A DNA stretch of 64,000 nucleotides from Dipteris shenzhenensis (Eukaryota > Polypodiophyta > Polypodiopsida > Gleicheniales): the NCBI GenBank assembly GCA_047967505.1, contig CM106541.1. One strand, 5' to 3'. Under the pieces are notes generated by a model. That model saw only the letters and a program-made list of their open reading frames with translations. It ran no database searches and was not told the DNA's origin. Shown in pieces: positions 23,854 through 34,563 of this stretch (position 1 is the stretch's first letter; every line of letters begins with the position of its first letter). Both the position numbers and the translations under genes were made by a program.

Positions 23854-23858
23854 TAGGG

Positions 23859-24286
23859 AGTATTGTAGGCTGGCATATCTGGACTTCCAGATGCGCGCAG
23901 ACCCTAGGAGACCAGGCTTCTTCTGCTACCCAGACCCTAGCAGACATCTGGAGCACGATCATTCACACGCTCAAGGGTCAGTGGAATCAGATTCAGGGGG
24001 ACTCCCACGCAGGGAAGGAGAAGAGACAACGCTTCCTTCGCGACTGGGACCATCAAGAGCTTTTCTTCCAGCACTCTGCTCAGAGTCTTCAGTGGCATTA
24101 CTCGCCCCCACCGTGGCTGTTTGTCCACACTCAGATGATTATGCCCTGAGAGGCTTGTAATTTTTTATATTTTGTTACCACGGGCTGTATCCGTTTTGTG
24201 ATTACAGCCCGCTGGCCTTTACGTCTTCTTGTACTCTCGTTTTCAAGCAATATAACTAGCACTACTTTTTGCTTTTTAAAAAAAAT
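23859..24286 (+). pseudogene. LINE B ORF2 C-terminus and 3' UTR
   Basis: The ORF resumes after the copia: G-W-H-I-W-T-S-R is the counterpart of A-W-H-I-W-R-A-R in LINE D at about 56845. A stop lies near 24147. The 3' UTR is about 130 bp and ends in CTTTTTAAAAAAAAT before the right target duplication. Confidence 0.78.
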
Positions 24287-24302
24287 TCTCCAACGCGAGT
24301 CA
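24287..24302. repeat. Target-site duplication of LINE B, right copy
   Basis: Exact repeat of 14727-14742 directly after the A-rich tail. Confidence 0.9.
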
Positions 24303-24430
24303 TTCACCTTCATGGGGAGACAGGCCCAAACTATCACATCGTACATGTACCTAGGGTGCTATTTCACAAGACCCCACTTTAGGATGAAAAAGTGTGCCTT
24401 GTATGTTGAAGCCTGTCGACAAGTGAGTTG
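24303..24430 (+). pseudogene. LINE C reverse-transcriptase remnant, right half
   Basis: T-F-M-G-R-Q-A-Q then T-S-Y-M-Y-L-G-C-Y-F-T-R-P is the RT thumb-side block that follows the catalytic box in LINEs. It continues the fragment that ends at 14742, with LINE B between. Confidence 0.62.
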
Positions 24431-24499
24431 ACGAGGTGGAGTAAAAACACTCTGTACGAGGCCTATCGAGAGGAACTGAAGATGTGGATGAGCCTGGCG

Positions 24500-25489
24500 A
24501 GGGCCCACCTTGAATCATGGTGCTTCTAGAACACATCTAAGATCTGTATTTGCCGACCTCTGACCTATTCTGTAAGCTTGACTCTTGGACGCTGTGAGAT
24601 AGCATGTTTCCATGAGGCTGACCTGAAGTGCTCTGGAATGGCAGCTAAGTGTGAGCTTATCTTCCATGAAGTAGTATGTGATCCGTTGTTGCCTGTGGTC
24701 ATGGTCATGTGTTGCTCGCATGAGTTCGTGTCTGAGTCCTCTGGCACAAAGAGAGCGGCACATCTTTGATCAAGATAGTTAATGACCAGTCGTAGGTCCT
24801 GAAACCCATGCACAAAGAGGCAGTGGTATCTCCCATGTATCTCATCGTACCGAGGGCATCTCATGAGCATGTACCCCTTGGTCTCCACCTCCTACAGGTC
24901 ACATAGGGTGCATAGTCTCAACTCATAGTGGCATCGTGTGGCCTCGACCTCTTGTCCAATCTCAATGTGGCACCTATGAGATGATGTTTGAAGGTGGCAC
25001 ATGGCTATGTCTATTGCATGTGATAGATGAATTTGATGAATTTGCAAGTATCCTTGTGGCTGAAAGAGACCATATTTAGTGAGATGGAGGAAATAATCTC
25101 TAAAGGAGGCCAAATTAGAGGCATGTGGTTGCATTAGCGAGACCCATATGTGCTGAATGTGAGCCCCATACATCATCCCTAATAACCCGACGGATGTCCT
25201 GTCATGTTAGACGTAGAGTAGGTGCATTCAAGGAGTATTGGTAGGGAGGGAGATGATCAATGGACACACCTCGTGCGTGGAACCATTTGGTTGTCTATGA
25301 ATACCAAAAACTCATATCTCCATCAACATCTAGTTGCATAGAGGATGAGAGGGCTCTCCATGGTAGCCATTGTTTGCTCATCTCATTCATGCAATATATG
25401 CTTGGACCCTGTCCAAGTATGTGATGATATGGAATGAGAGGTATGTACACATGGGACGGGCTGTGAACTTGGCTGGTATGATGTCATGT
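24500..25489 (-). pseudogene. LINE ORF2 C-terminal remnant, minus strand
   Basis: On the minus strand from about 25480 downward: Y-L-D-R-V-Q, H-I-Q-H-I-W, F-R-D-Y-F-L-H-L-T, then a zinc-type end C-H-Y-E-L-R-L-C-T-L-C-D-L, E-V-E-T-K-G-Y-M-L-M-R-C-P-R-Y and G-R-Y-H-C-L-F. This is a C-X2-C...H/Y...C LINE tail. The fragment is broken by frameshifts and cut at 25490 by a gypsy LTR. Its upstream part appears to resume at 43538-43700. It faces the plus-strand LINE C piece at 24303-24430 tail to tail. Confidence 0.6.
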
Positions 25490-26603
25490 TCTAACATGCA
25501 ACCGTTAATGATCGTGTAATGTGCAGAAAGACCTTTACACCTTTGTGTGAGGCTTATGCGTATGCACCATGAGAGAGAGAGATTAGGGTTAGAGAGAGAA
25601 TGTAGATAACACAACATTGGGTCCCCACTAAGGGCCCCACTCCTCAAATGGGGAAGAATTTACTTTATACTTGGAGAACTGCAAAAGAATACAACTAGCA
25701 CTCCTTCAGAGAGCACGGGATGCGACTTTGAGGATGACCCTTCGATACAGAGAGCTGACCCACAAATGCCCGAGAAGCAACCCAAATCTCGACCAAGACC
25801 ACGCTGCCCACACGGAAGATGTGGACCACTGAGCAAGGCTATTGAAGAGGCTTGTGCTATCCCTAGGCATGGAGCGGAGCTGCGTGAGTGAGAGATGAAG
25901 GGAAGAGGGAAATCTGAGCTATGGAGCTTGAGAGATTTATATGAAAGCTAAGAGAGATGGAACTAAAGAGAGAGCTGTGAAAGAACTGTGAAAAAGAGCT
26001 GAAAACTGTAAAAGAAAGCTGCTGAAACAGGAACCCCAAACCTCAACTCCAAGCCCCACTATGGTGCTGCTTGGACACCTTCCTGGATCACCCTTAGGGA
26101 CTGGGCAGCAGCCCCCCTTTTTATAGGGGGCTGTGGGGTGAGCCAACCAGCCTGAAACAGGCCGACCAGCCAGTCGGCTGGTTGGCTGGCTGGTTGGGCT
26201 CACTTCCCAAGCCTTTTGCTGCCTAGGGAGGGGCACAAGCAAGCCTATAAAGGCAGCCCTTCCCCAACCCATTCTCCCTTGATGGGGAGCTCACTTGGTC
26301 CCGCCCTTTGGGGGCCCTTCTGGGCTCCTAACCTAGGCTGAGACCGAGACCTATCTAGAACCCTAAGACAGAAACACTAATCAACTGTTCTCCGGTGGGT
26401 ACTAGTGTGAAACAAGAACTTGATTTCTGACTTGACCTAAGGCTGAGAGACTGACCTACGTAGCTTGTGTGTGATTGTCCCAGGACAAGGGCTCACAATG
26501 GGGTCACGGCATACGACAAATATATCCTATCATAGGAACTATATGCACTTTGTCGATGAAGGCAATTGTCATCTTGCACCCAAGTGTAGGGGTGCATGTG
26601 ACA
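25490..26603 (-). repeat. 3' LTR of the minus-strand gypsy
   Basis: 1114 bp. The polypurine tract GTTGAGGGAA (minus strand, 26604-26613) abuts it. A stem-forming CCAGCCAGTCGGCTGG lies at about 26165-26180. It contains about 440 bp (25712-26150) missing from the other LTR. Confidence 0.85.
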
Positions 26604-26613
26604 TTCCCTCAAC

Positions 26614-27481
26614 TTGGCGGTAGTTGCATGGCCTCCAAGTAGTCCGCCAATATCTGTGGGAACTCCTAAAAGGAACTTTTGTGTAGCCATACCACTTCAA
26701 GGGTTTGCTCGATCTTGAAACTTTGTGTAGAATTCGCAGATCTGGCATACTGACACATGCTTCCATTTGTGGAGGAGAATCTGCCCCGGCTCAATGACTT
26801 CTGCGTCATCGATCACTTTGGGCTGCTGCTCATCCAAAATATCGTTGAGTGCTAGGCCAATACATGGGTTTAAGCACGCCACATAAAGACAATACGCATC
26901 ATCCAATTGTCTGGTAACCGCAACTTCATAGAGACATCGTTGATCTTCTTAATAATGGGAAATAGTCCGAAACTTCTAAACGATAACTTACGGCATCGCT
27001 TGCCCACCCGTTTTAGTCTTTGCTTGATAATCCTCAAATAAACCCAATCACCAGTTGACATCTCATCGAGACATATTGGCCTGGCGCGTGTAAGTTGCTT
27101 ATTCTTTGTCGAGGCAGTCTTTAACTGACCCGTGATCTCAGCCATGGATTCTGTAGTTTTGTTGGCTTTGAGAGATGGGGATATCATCCTAGTGAGGTAT
27201 GAAGAGAACCTCCACCAATACTTAATAAGCGGTCTACGTCTTTTGCACTGGTTCTCTGCTTGCACAGAATAAGCATACAAAATTTGCTGAAACGATCAAC
27301 AATGGTTAGACATTGAGTGTTTCGCGTACTTGCAGATGTGGGAAGGGGTCCCACAAAATCCATCGTGATGTCCTGGAAAGGACCTTCGGGGATCGGTAAG
27401 GGCTGAAGCAATCCAGTCGCCTTCTGATGAGACACTTTTACCTTTGGCAGATTTGGCATATCTGCACTTAACTATATACAT
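26614..27481 (-). pseudogene. Gypsy integrase (minus-strand element)
   Basis: The minus strand shows C-R-Y-A-K-S-A-K-G near 27460 (end of the zinc region), then the core with I-T-M-D-F-V-G-P-L-P and I-V-D-R-F-S-K. The second Asp and Glu blocks are missing: about 300 bp of the core appear deleted, since A-K-D-V-D-R-L leads within a few codons to the C-terminal part (27280-26870: W-V-Y-L-R-I-I-K and F-G-L-F-P-I-I-K-K-I). Integration would not be possible. Confidence 0.75.
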
Positions 27482-29647
27482 CCTTTCGCATTTTAGGCCA
27501 ATTAAAATATCGTTCTAGCTTCTCCAATGTACTATTGATGCCTCAATAGCCACCTGTGAGGGCGTCATGGGCATTATGGAGTAGACACCGCTTGTCTTGC
27601 ACGCAAAGATTCTGCTTATAGAATAACCATCCATCTTGAATTGAATAATGGCCGGGTGCAAGAGTCAAGGCAAATTGATATTGAGTGCCAAACTCTACGG
27701 AGTCCGCGTACTGTGTTTTAATAGAGTCAAAGTTCTTCCCTTTAATCCTTTTCTATGATGCGAATGGAGGCTTTCCTGCTAAAGCGTCAGCGACGGGCTT
27801 ATTCTTGCTAGGGACATACTCAATCATACCCCCGAACTGCTGGAAGATCTGACTCCATCGGGATTGCCAATCGCTAGGGACATACCCAATCATGCCCTAT
27901 CTGACTCCATCGGGATTGGCGATCACTCCACTGGGGGCTGGGGATTGTTTGCAACCACTTTAAGGCCTGATGGTCTCTCTTGACTACAAAGGTCCGTCCA
28001 TAAAGGAACGGCTTCCAATGTTTTAATTCCTGGGTAACGCTGAGTAATTCTCTGACATAGAATGAGTAATTCTTTTCGGCAGGGTTAAGCTTTCTATTGT
28101 AGTATGCCACAGGTCTTTCTTCTTGCTATAAAACTACCCAAATGGCTATGTTGCTTGCATCGGTAATGGCCAAGAATGGATCATCCCAATATGCGATTCT
28201 CACTATTCGAGCTGTTGTGGCCAACCATTGTAGGTCATGGAAGGCCTACACAGTTGCGCCGGTCATGGATATCTTTTGCCAGCAAGTCTTCACCCCTTTT
28301 AATAAGTTAGTTAAGTGCTAAGGCAATGGAGAATCCGGGCATATGTGAACTGTAGGCCTGGCAAAGCCCTATGAAAGATCGGATCTCCTGGGCCGTCGTG
28401 GGGATTGCCCAGATTGTGATAGCTTGAATTTTTTCAAGATCCAAGCGAATGCCATTAGCACTAATGAGGTAACCCAAATATTGGATTTTCATTAGGCCGA
28501 ACTCACTTTTCTTGGCATTGAAATATAATCGATTATCACGCAAAAGCTGAAGAGCTTTCTGCACATCCCATATATGCTGCTCCGTTGTGGCTGAGAAGAT
28601 TAAGATATAATCTAGAAAGATTAACAGGAACACTCCTATATGCTCAACGACATCATCTTGTTGAATGTTGGTGGTGCATTTTTAAGACCAAACGGCATAA
28701 CTACGAACTCATATCCTTAACGCTTCTTTGGGATGTCAACATCGAATATGCGGACCTGATGATAACTGTTCTTAAGGTCTATCTTGGAAAAATACTTAGA
28801 CGCGTTCTAAGATATACTCTATGTGGGGCATGAGAAATTTATTACCGATGGTGACTTTGTTGAGTGCCCTGTAGTGCAAAAGAAATTGGTGTAGCAAAAG
28901 GTGATGAGGATGGCCGGATAAACCTAGCGCATAGTAACTGAGTGAGATGTTGTTCTTACTTTGCCTCATAGACTTAGATAATCGATAGGAAACTTATTGG
29001 GAGGCGTCGAGTCTAGGACTAATTCAATCCAATGGTCCAAGTCTATGAGGCAGAGGCTGTGGTGGTAGATCCTCCCGGAGTAATATCTTGGAACTCCTAG
29101 ATTAGATCTGTCATGGCCTATCCCAAAGGACGAGCTGGCTGCATTGAATTTAGCTAATGTGGACACACACCAATGCACATACGGCACCTTTGCGAACAGC
29201 TAGAGCTACTTGGATGTGGGAGATTAGAGGGATACCAAGAATGATTCTGAGGGATACCAGGAATGATTCTGTCCCAGTGGATGATGGCTAGCTCAGGTAG
29301 TCCTTTGAGAATGGTGAAGGAATCCTACATGCCACCAATCGACACAGAACCATTGGATACCCAGTATCATGTCGCAACCTAAAAGTGGTGTGATGATGAA
29401 GTCATGTTGAAAAGAGGCCTTCTGAACTGTGTAAAAAAAAATCGGCCTTGTGTGTGATCTGAGTGCGTAGCCCGGGTGTGAACCCATCCACTGCAAGCTC
29501 ATGAGGCACTAAAGTGCACTCCATCTTTTTGGCGAGCTAAGGGGAGATAGCGTCTTCTGAACTCCCCATATCGAATAAGACAACAAATCATTGTCCTTTA
29601 GCCATGCCATAGGCTCTAATGAGGGCCTTATTTTGCTCATCAAGCAT
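27482..29647 (-). pseudogene. Gypsy protease, reverse transcriptase and RNase H (minus-strand element)
   Basis: Reading the minus strand from 29502: G-C-D-M-I-L-G-I-Q-W-F (end of retropepsin), then RT. RT 28633-28307 has F-L-D-Y-I-L-I-F where F-L-D-D is needed, so the second catalytic Asp is Tyr, then L-G-Y-L-I-S-A-N-G and I-R-S-F-I-G-L. RNase H (28110-27874) has Y-N-R-K-L-N-P-A-E-K-N-Y, E-L-L-S-V and V-K-R-D-H-Q-A-L-K. The fingers half of RT (28650-29200) is heavily broken. 27840-27925 carries a small local duplication (GACATAC/CAATCATG and TCTGACTCCATCGGGATTG twice). Confidence 0.8.
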
Positions 29648-29707
29648 TGTTGGGATAACTATGGTCAAGGGCTTGCTCTATGGTGCATGTGTGCATCTAG
29701 GGGAGTC

Positions 29708-29752
<45 letters not shown>

Positions 29753-30021
29753 GTAGAGGCACATCTAGTGCTATGATGTGTCTAGTGTGTGACCTAAGTC
29801 ATGATGTAAGCCAAAGGCCCCCACATGGGAGGTTCTTTTGATTTAGGCCAGTCCCACTGATGTAGGGGCTGATTGCCAGTGATATAGGGACGGTGCCTAC
29901 ACCATCCTCTCTTTCTATAAAATGGAGGTCATTCCTTCATTCTAATACAATGGATTTCGCCTCACTTGTGCTCTCACTCTTTGTGCCATGATGCATCTCT
30001 TCTACCCCACACTCCTCTATA
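29648..30021 (+). repeat. 5' LTR of the gag-only copia
   Basis: TGTTGGGATA...CTCCTCTATA; the 3' copy ends in canonical CA. It holds a TATA box (TATAAAAT, 29916-29923) and a (TG)20 microsatellite at 29711-29751. Confidence 0.92.
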
Positions 30022-30023
30022 TT

Positions 30024-30035
30024 TGGTATCAGAGC
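30024..30035 (+). promoter_or_regulatory. Primer-binding site, gag-only copia
   Basis: TGGTATCAGAGC, exact complement pattern of initiator Met-tRNA, two bases after the 5' LTR. Confidence 0.95.
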
Positions 30036-30973
30036 TGGTAGGCTTTGTAGAACTCACTTTGGTAGTGCCACCTCATCATCTTCTCCAACACCTCTTTTTG
30101 AGCTTTCTTCCTCCTTCCTTCTCTGAATTTGCTTAGCTCTATTCTCCCCATTCCTTGCGACTTCTGCCAAGCCCTTCCATCTGGAGTTTCTACACTATGG
30201 GGCGCTCCCCTGGCCCAGAGCATTCTCCCAGAGATGGTGTATTCCACCCGCGCTGATCCAAGCAATCTGAAAAGTCAAAACGCACAATTTCGCCTTTCTG
30301 CTCAACCATTGCCTGAGCCCTTCTAGCACAAGTTGGTCCATGCCTAGAGCCTGCTGCTGCTGATGAATTTTGAAGGCCAATGGTTGCTGGAGCAAGGAGA
30401 AATCAAAGAAAAGACAATCAAAGAAGGCGCAACTCTCCCATACAAAAAGGCGCACTATTTCAGCAATGCTTTGTGGTGAACCTACTTTGATATTCAAGAT
30501 TTAGTTTTGCACAGAAAGCCCTCTCAATCTCTTCTTCAGTTGTGTGGATTGTGCCCTCCAAGTTGAGCTAGTCTACTGCAATGCATTTTTGACAGTTTTG
30601 GACATTTGATGCTAGAGTAAATGCTAGAGTGATGCTTGAGGATTGAAGTAATGCCAAAGTACAATTCAGAGAATGTATTTTCAGTTTGAAATTCAACTAG
30701 GACTGATCTTTTGTCAAAATGCCAAGCTCTGAGGGATCTTCAAATGCTAATCACTTGAAGAAGACTACAAGAAGGACAAAACTCAAAGTGAAGAAGACCC
30801 CGGCCAAGAAACTTTGGGAGAAGCCAACAGGATATGAGTATGCTAAACAATTAGGATTCTCTAAATTTATCTCTAGCAATCTACATTTGTATGGTGAGGG
30901 ATATTTCTTTGTTCCACAAGATTAGTCATTTTGTAAAAGAGTAGACACTGCCTGACACAGGTAAGACCCTCTC
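30036..30973 (+). other. Untranslated leader of the gag-only copia
   Basis: About 0.94 kb between the primer site and gag, unusually long for copia. A 68-codon frame at 30719-30925 (Lys-rich start, M-P-S-S-E-G) precedes gag and has no recognised homology. I see no other gene. Confidence 0.5.
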
Positions 30974-31803
30974 ATGGCTACTTATAAAATTGACAAGTTC
31001 AATAGCCAAGGATTCCATACTTGGCAAATGAAGACAAAGTTTATGCTTATGAAGGAAAATCTACGGGACTTAGTCAAAGAACTCAAACCTCTCAGGAAGG
31101 TGAATCAACTACAACAAAAGGTAAAGGAAAAGCCACTGACTCTACTTCTACAACTGCAGATGCAAAGAGAATTGAGAAAGCCTATGCCATCATTGCATTA
31201 GGTTTGGGTAATGACTATGTACACGACATCTCAGATTTGGAATCCCCTTTTGAAGCATGTCACAAGTTAGACATATTGTTTGGTGCTAGCTCTCATACTT
31301 CCAAATTAAATCTAAAAATTAAGTTCGTTGAACTTAGAATGGAGGGAGATAATGTTGCTACCCATGTCAACACTATGAGAAGTATTATGACACAACTAGC
31401 TTCAATTAATTCCCCTGTCACTGAGGATGATGCTATGGCAGTGCTTTTAAAAAGCATGCCTCAGGATTTTGACTATGTGGTTACTACTTTGAAGAATCTA
31501 CCTCAACCCTCATTAGAAGGCATCATTAGTGCCTTACAAGAAGAGGAAAGGAAGAACAATTCAAGAGTGGGCAAAACGCATACAGAGGCACTTGCAGTGA
31601 GGTTTTCAAAGAGCAAGTACAAGGCTTGTAAACATTGTGGGAAAAATAATCACCTTAAGAAGGATTGTTATAGAATCAACCCTTGCTCATATTGTGGAAA
31701 GAATAATCACTCTGAAAGTTTTGCAATGAGAAGAAGAGGACTATGTCAAATCTTGTTGAAGGGAGAACTCCACCAGCAAAAGAAGCATCCAACTTTGTGG
31801 TAG
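30974..31803 (+). pseudogene. Copia gag (gag-only element)
   Basis: The N-terminus M-A-T-Y-K-I-D-K-F-N, with F-H-T-W-Q-M-K-T-K-F-M-L, is the classic copia gag start. The frame shifts near 31085. From there to 31803 the second frame is continuous and has the UBN2-type helices (K-L-D-I-L-F-G, L-K-I-K-F-V-E-L-R-M, L-L-K-S-M-P) and two zinc knuckles, C-K-H-C-G-K-N-N-H-L-K-K-D-C and a damaged C-S-Y-C-G-K-N-N-H-x-x-x-F. It stops 335 bp before the polypurine tract. Gag packages RNA into particles. No pol homology follows, so the enzymes would have come from another element. Confidence 0.83.
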
Positions 31804-32138
31804 AAGACAAGGACTTTGCCTTTTGAGCAACTTATCTTTGAATTTTTGTTTGTCATCACTTGGTCAAATTTTGAGATTCTCTGCCTGGAGTAGTACTCCA
31901 AAAAGAATGCAATGTGTTTTGTCTTTTGTAAATCACCTCTGGTCAACATATGATGTAGGCCATGTGATATGTGTCTGGTCTATCCCAGTTTTGTAAACCT
32001 TGACCCTTGGGCACCTTTGCTAGCATGAGATCCTAGACATAGATTTATCCTTGACCACCATGAGATGGCCATGTGTGACCACCATGAGATGGCATGAGAA
32101 ACTATGAGTCTAGATGTATCCTTGACATTGCAAGAGGC

Positions 32139-32245
32139 AAACCCTTGAGGGGGGGTATGTTGGGATAACTATGGTCAAGGGCTTGCTCTATGGTGCATGT
32201 GTGCATCTAGGGGAGTCACGTGTGTGTGTGTGTGTGTGTGTGTGT
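32139..32245 (+). repeat. Polypurine tract and left piece of the gag-only copia 3' LTR
   Basis: A purine tract (GAGGGGGGGTA) is followed at 32158 by TGTTGGGATAACTATGG, matching the 5' LTR base for base until the (TG)n tract, where the gypsy begins at 32246. Confidence 0.9.
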
Positions 32246-33237
32246 TGTTATGGATAAAATTGTCTAAGGAAAAAGGCATTAATATGTGTGTGTGTTTGTA
32301 TATGTGGCCATAGTATAATAAAATATGGTGTGCATAGGGCCCAAGGTTGAGGTGGCAGGGCATGACCATGTGCCACCCTTCCATGTAAGAGGACCCATAA
32401 GGTGTGTTGTACATAATCCATAATAGTAATAATATAAAATGCAAGGTGGCATGGCTCCTCCATGTGCCACCCCTCCACCTAGGATGCATTAAGTGAGATA
32501 TGGCTCAAAGTCCATGGGAGAAGCAATATAAAATGGGTGGAGATGGCTATTATATTGAGTTATTCCCTCCATATGGGATAGGCCCATGTGGGGGAGGTAT
32601 AGAAGGACAAAGAGAGCTAGTTAAATAATGGGGAAAGTAGGATGAGGTGGCAAGATTCCTTGTGCCAACCCTCCACTTGTCCTCCTCGAGATTTGAACAT
32701 ATTATAAAATTGGAAAGAGACCAAGGGAGTATCATAGACTTAAGATATGGGGCTTGATTTATGTGGAAAATTGAGGCAAAGGGTTGTCGCACACAATTGA
32801 GAGTGCGTAACCACCTAGCCCACATGGGAGACTTTTCCACACACACCATGCATGTGGGAGGATACATTAATGTGGAGAGACCCCCTCTTTTGGCTATAAA
32901 AGGAAGGGGCTATTCCTTGATGAGACACGCTCATTCTTGTAAAGCCACCTAGCTAGTATTTTGATATTTCCCTCTCATCCCTTCTTTCCAATAAAGGATG
33001 GTTCACTTCCCTTGATGTCTACATCTCAACATTTCTCCTCCTATCATGTACATGCTTCTCTTCCCCCTCTCCCTTTCCCCTTGTGTCATAGTCTCCCTTT
33101 TCCTTCCCTCCACTTCTAATTCCTTTCTCTCTCCTATAACATCCCTTCGCCCTCTTGATCTCCTTTTCTCTATGGTCTTTGAGCGTCGCCATACTTAGCC
33201 TCTAGCCTCTGGTCTCGATAACTTTTCTGGCTAAAAG
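32246..33237 (+). repeat. 5' LTR of the Tat-like gypsy
   Basis: It starts TGTTATGGATAAAATTG and ends GGCTAAAAG, so it does not end in the usual CA. TATA box TATAAAAG at 32895-32902, about 65 bp upstream of the probable transcript start region. Poly(A) signal AATAAA at 32990-32995. A short TG tract at 32285-32296 is internal to the LTR. Confidence 0.92.
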
Positions 33238-33240
33238 TTT

Positions 33241-33258
33241 TGGTGTGGCTGCTGGGAT
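33241..33258 (+). promoter_or_regulatory. Tat/Athila-type primer-binding site
   Basis: TGGTGTGGCTGCTGGGAT, preceded by TTT, resembles the TGGCGCCGTTGCCGGGGA-type site usual in plant Athila/Tat elements, not the Met-tRNA type. It lies three bases after the LTR. Several mismatches to the consensus exist. Confidence 0.7.
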
Positions 33259-33374
33259 ACGAAACTCCACGGCTAGTGGCGAATCTTCTATTCGTACGGG
33301 TTACATCAACAAAACTATACCATCCGTGCTCTTTCTAAGCTATTGCGCGTGCATTCGATTCGTGCGTCTCCTGT

Positions 33375-33560
33375 GCGACAGTTCTGTGGACTGCTGCGAC
33401 TTCTGGTTGCAGACAGTTTTTTGCGCTTCAGTTCTCTGGACTGCTGCGATTTCTGGTTGCGGACAGTTTTCTGTGCTCACCTGCATGACAGTTCTCTGGA
33501 CTGCCGCGACTTCTGGTTGTGGACAGTTTTTTGCGCGACAGTTCTCTGGACTGCTCTGGT
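33375..33560 (+). repeat. Four tandem leader repeats
   Basis: A unit of about 45-60 bp, core ACAGTTCTCTGGACTGC followed by GACTTCTGGTTG and GGACAGTTTT, repeats four times with slight variation; the last is shortened. It lies in the leader after the primer site. Confidence 0.8.
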
Positions 33561-33601
33561 CGCGGACTGTTTCCTGAGCCCCTGCAAAAGAGTAACAGCA
33601 G

Positions 33602-33722
33602 TTCTTCTCCTTCTCTTCTCCTTCTCCTCTCCTCTCCTCTCCTCTCTTTTTATTAAAGAGTAGGATTGGAACCCAAGACCTCCCCCTTCACAAAAGAAAG
33701 TCTTATCATTGGGCCAACAAGT
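33602..33722 (-). mobile_element. Probable tRNA-derived SINE fragment
   Basis: On the minus strand an A-box-like TTGGCCCAATGATAAG (33701-33716) is followed by a B-box GGTTCCAATCC (33663-33673), then an A-rich stretch and AG-rich tail (AATAAAAAGAGAGG(AGAGG)n) down to 33602. That is the order of a tRNA-derived SINE head and tail. The box spacing is slightly short. It could instead be a decayed tRNA relic. Confidence 0.45.
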
Positions 33723-34087
33723 TGGAAGTGGTAAAAATGTAATGATTTTTGTTCATATATTGAAATTGCGGGAGCTGTAACTCTCTAACCATAAGGAGTT
33801 TGCTCTTGCTGTAAAAAGCAAAAATATTTCATTTTATGTGCTCTATCCACATCTCTTGCTAGATTGCCAATTCAGAACTTCTCTAAGCTCATTTCACGAA
33901 CGCACGCCTCACGAGAAGGGTGGACATTTATGTCACTTCTCGACACGTTTAAGGAATTGGTGCCTGTTCCCCGCACCTTACGGCTACCAATGCACGAGAT
34001 GTCTTCCTTGATCTTCATGTCGACCTTCAACGGCTAATTGTCCAGTGCATCATTGATGGAGATGATGGGTGGAATGATACACCGTAG

Positions 34088-34563
34088 ATGATTCATGGTG
34101 AAGAACTGCTGATACGCTGGGAGGATTTTGACTTTACTTCTACTCATTGTGCGGTGATCGAACTACTCGCTGCTTCAGAGGTAATTAAAACGGTGTCCTT
34201 CATCGAAGGGTGGGATGCTCCCCAAGCTTGGGGGGAGATTTGGCGCATCTGCTTGTTGATTCCTGTGGAAAAGCTTGTCCTGAATTGTTTATTCACAATC
34301 TCATTACAAAGGTTTCTAGGCCTTGGCTATGGTTGGTAATGTTTCGACCAAGGAATCCATTTGTACCTAATCAGCCTTTTGTGCCTCATTTCGAGCTTCA
34401 AATTGTAATTCTTTTTGGGCTTAAGATAAACTATCAACAAAGAATTGCAAGTTTGTTTGGTGCTGAACGTTTGGCTCAAGTGTTGAATTCTCCCCACCCT
34501 CTCCTCCTACCTATCTTGGACTACCGAGAAACTTGGGATGTCCGAATTCTAGTCTTGGTGTGA
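34088..34563 (+). CDS. Unrecognised accessory ORFs upstream of the RNase H
   Basis: Two overlapping plus-strand frames, 34088-34339 (W-E-D-F-D-F then F-I-E-G-W-D-A-P-Q-A-W) and 34210-34563 (P-F-V-P-N-Q-P-F-V-P-H-F-E-L-Q), are open ahead of the accessory RNase H. Their composition looks coding, and a switch between them near 34330 would give one chain of about 150 residues. I recognise no domain. They are in the place where Tat/Ogre-type elements carry an extra ORF before gag. Confidence 0.4.

Larger units (their letters stand above)
14743..24286 (+). mobile_element. LINE B, full-length non-LTR retrotransposon (L1-like)
   Basis: The element has a C-rich leader, a zinc-knuckle ORF1, an ORF2 with endonuclease, RT and C-terminal zinc domain, a short 3' UTR and an A-rich end (CTTTTTAAAAAAAAT). 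A perfect 16-bp target duplication flanks it. A minus-strand copia (21250-23853) sits inside ORF2 near its end; without it the LINE is about 6.9 kb, a usual full length for plant L1-like LINEs. Both ORFs carry frameshifts and stops, so the copy is inactive. It inserted into an older LINE of another family (14300-14742 and 24303-24430). A deleted relative of the same family lies at 54202-57211. Confidence 0.88.

Noticed and set aside
29711-29751. (TG)n tract considered as a Z-DNA or promoter element
   Set aside because: A common microsatellite inside an LTR; no evidence for a role.
32175-32489. His/Thr-rich minus ORF repeated at 40122-40436
   Set aside because: Antisense of the two LTR copies and the TG tract; not a gene.
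33243-33663. Cys-rich ORFs with repeated Cys-Gly-Leu-Leu patterns
   Set aside because: They are translations of the leader tandem repeats in two frames.
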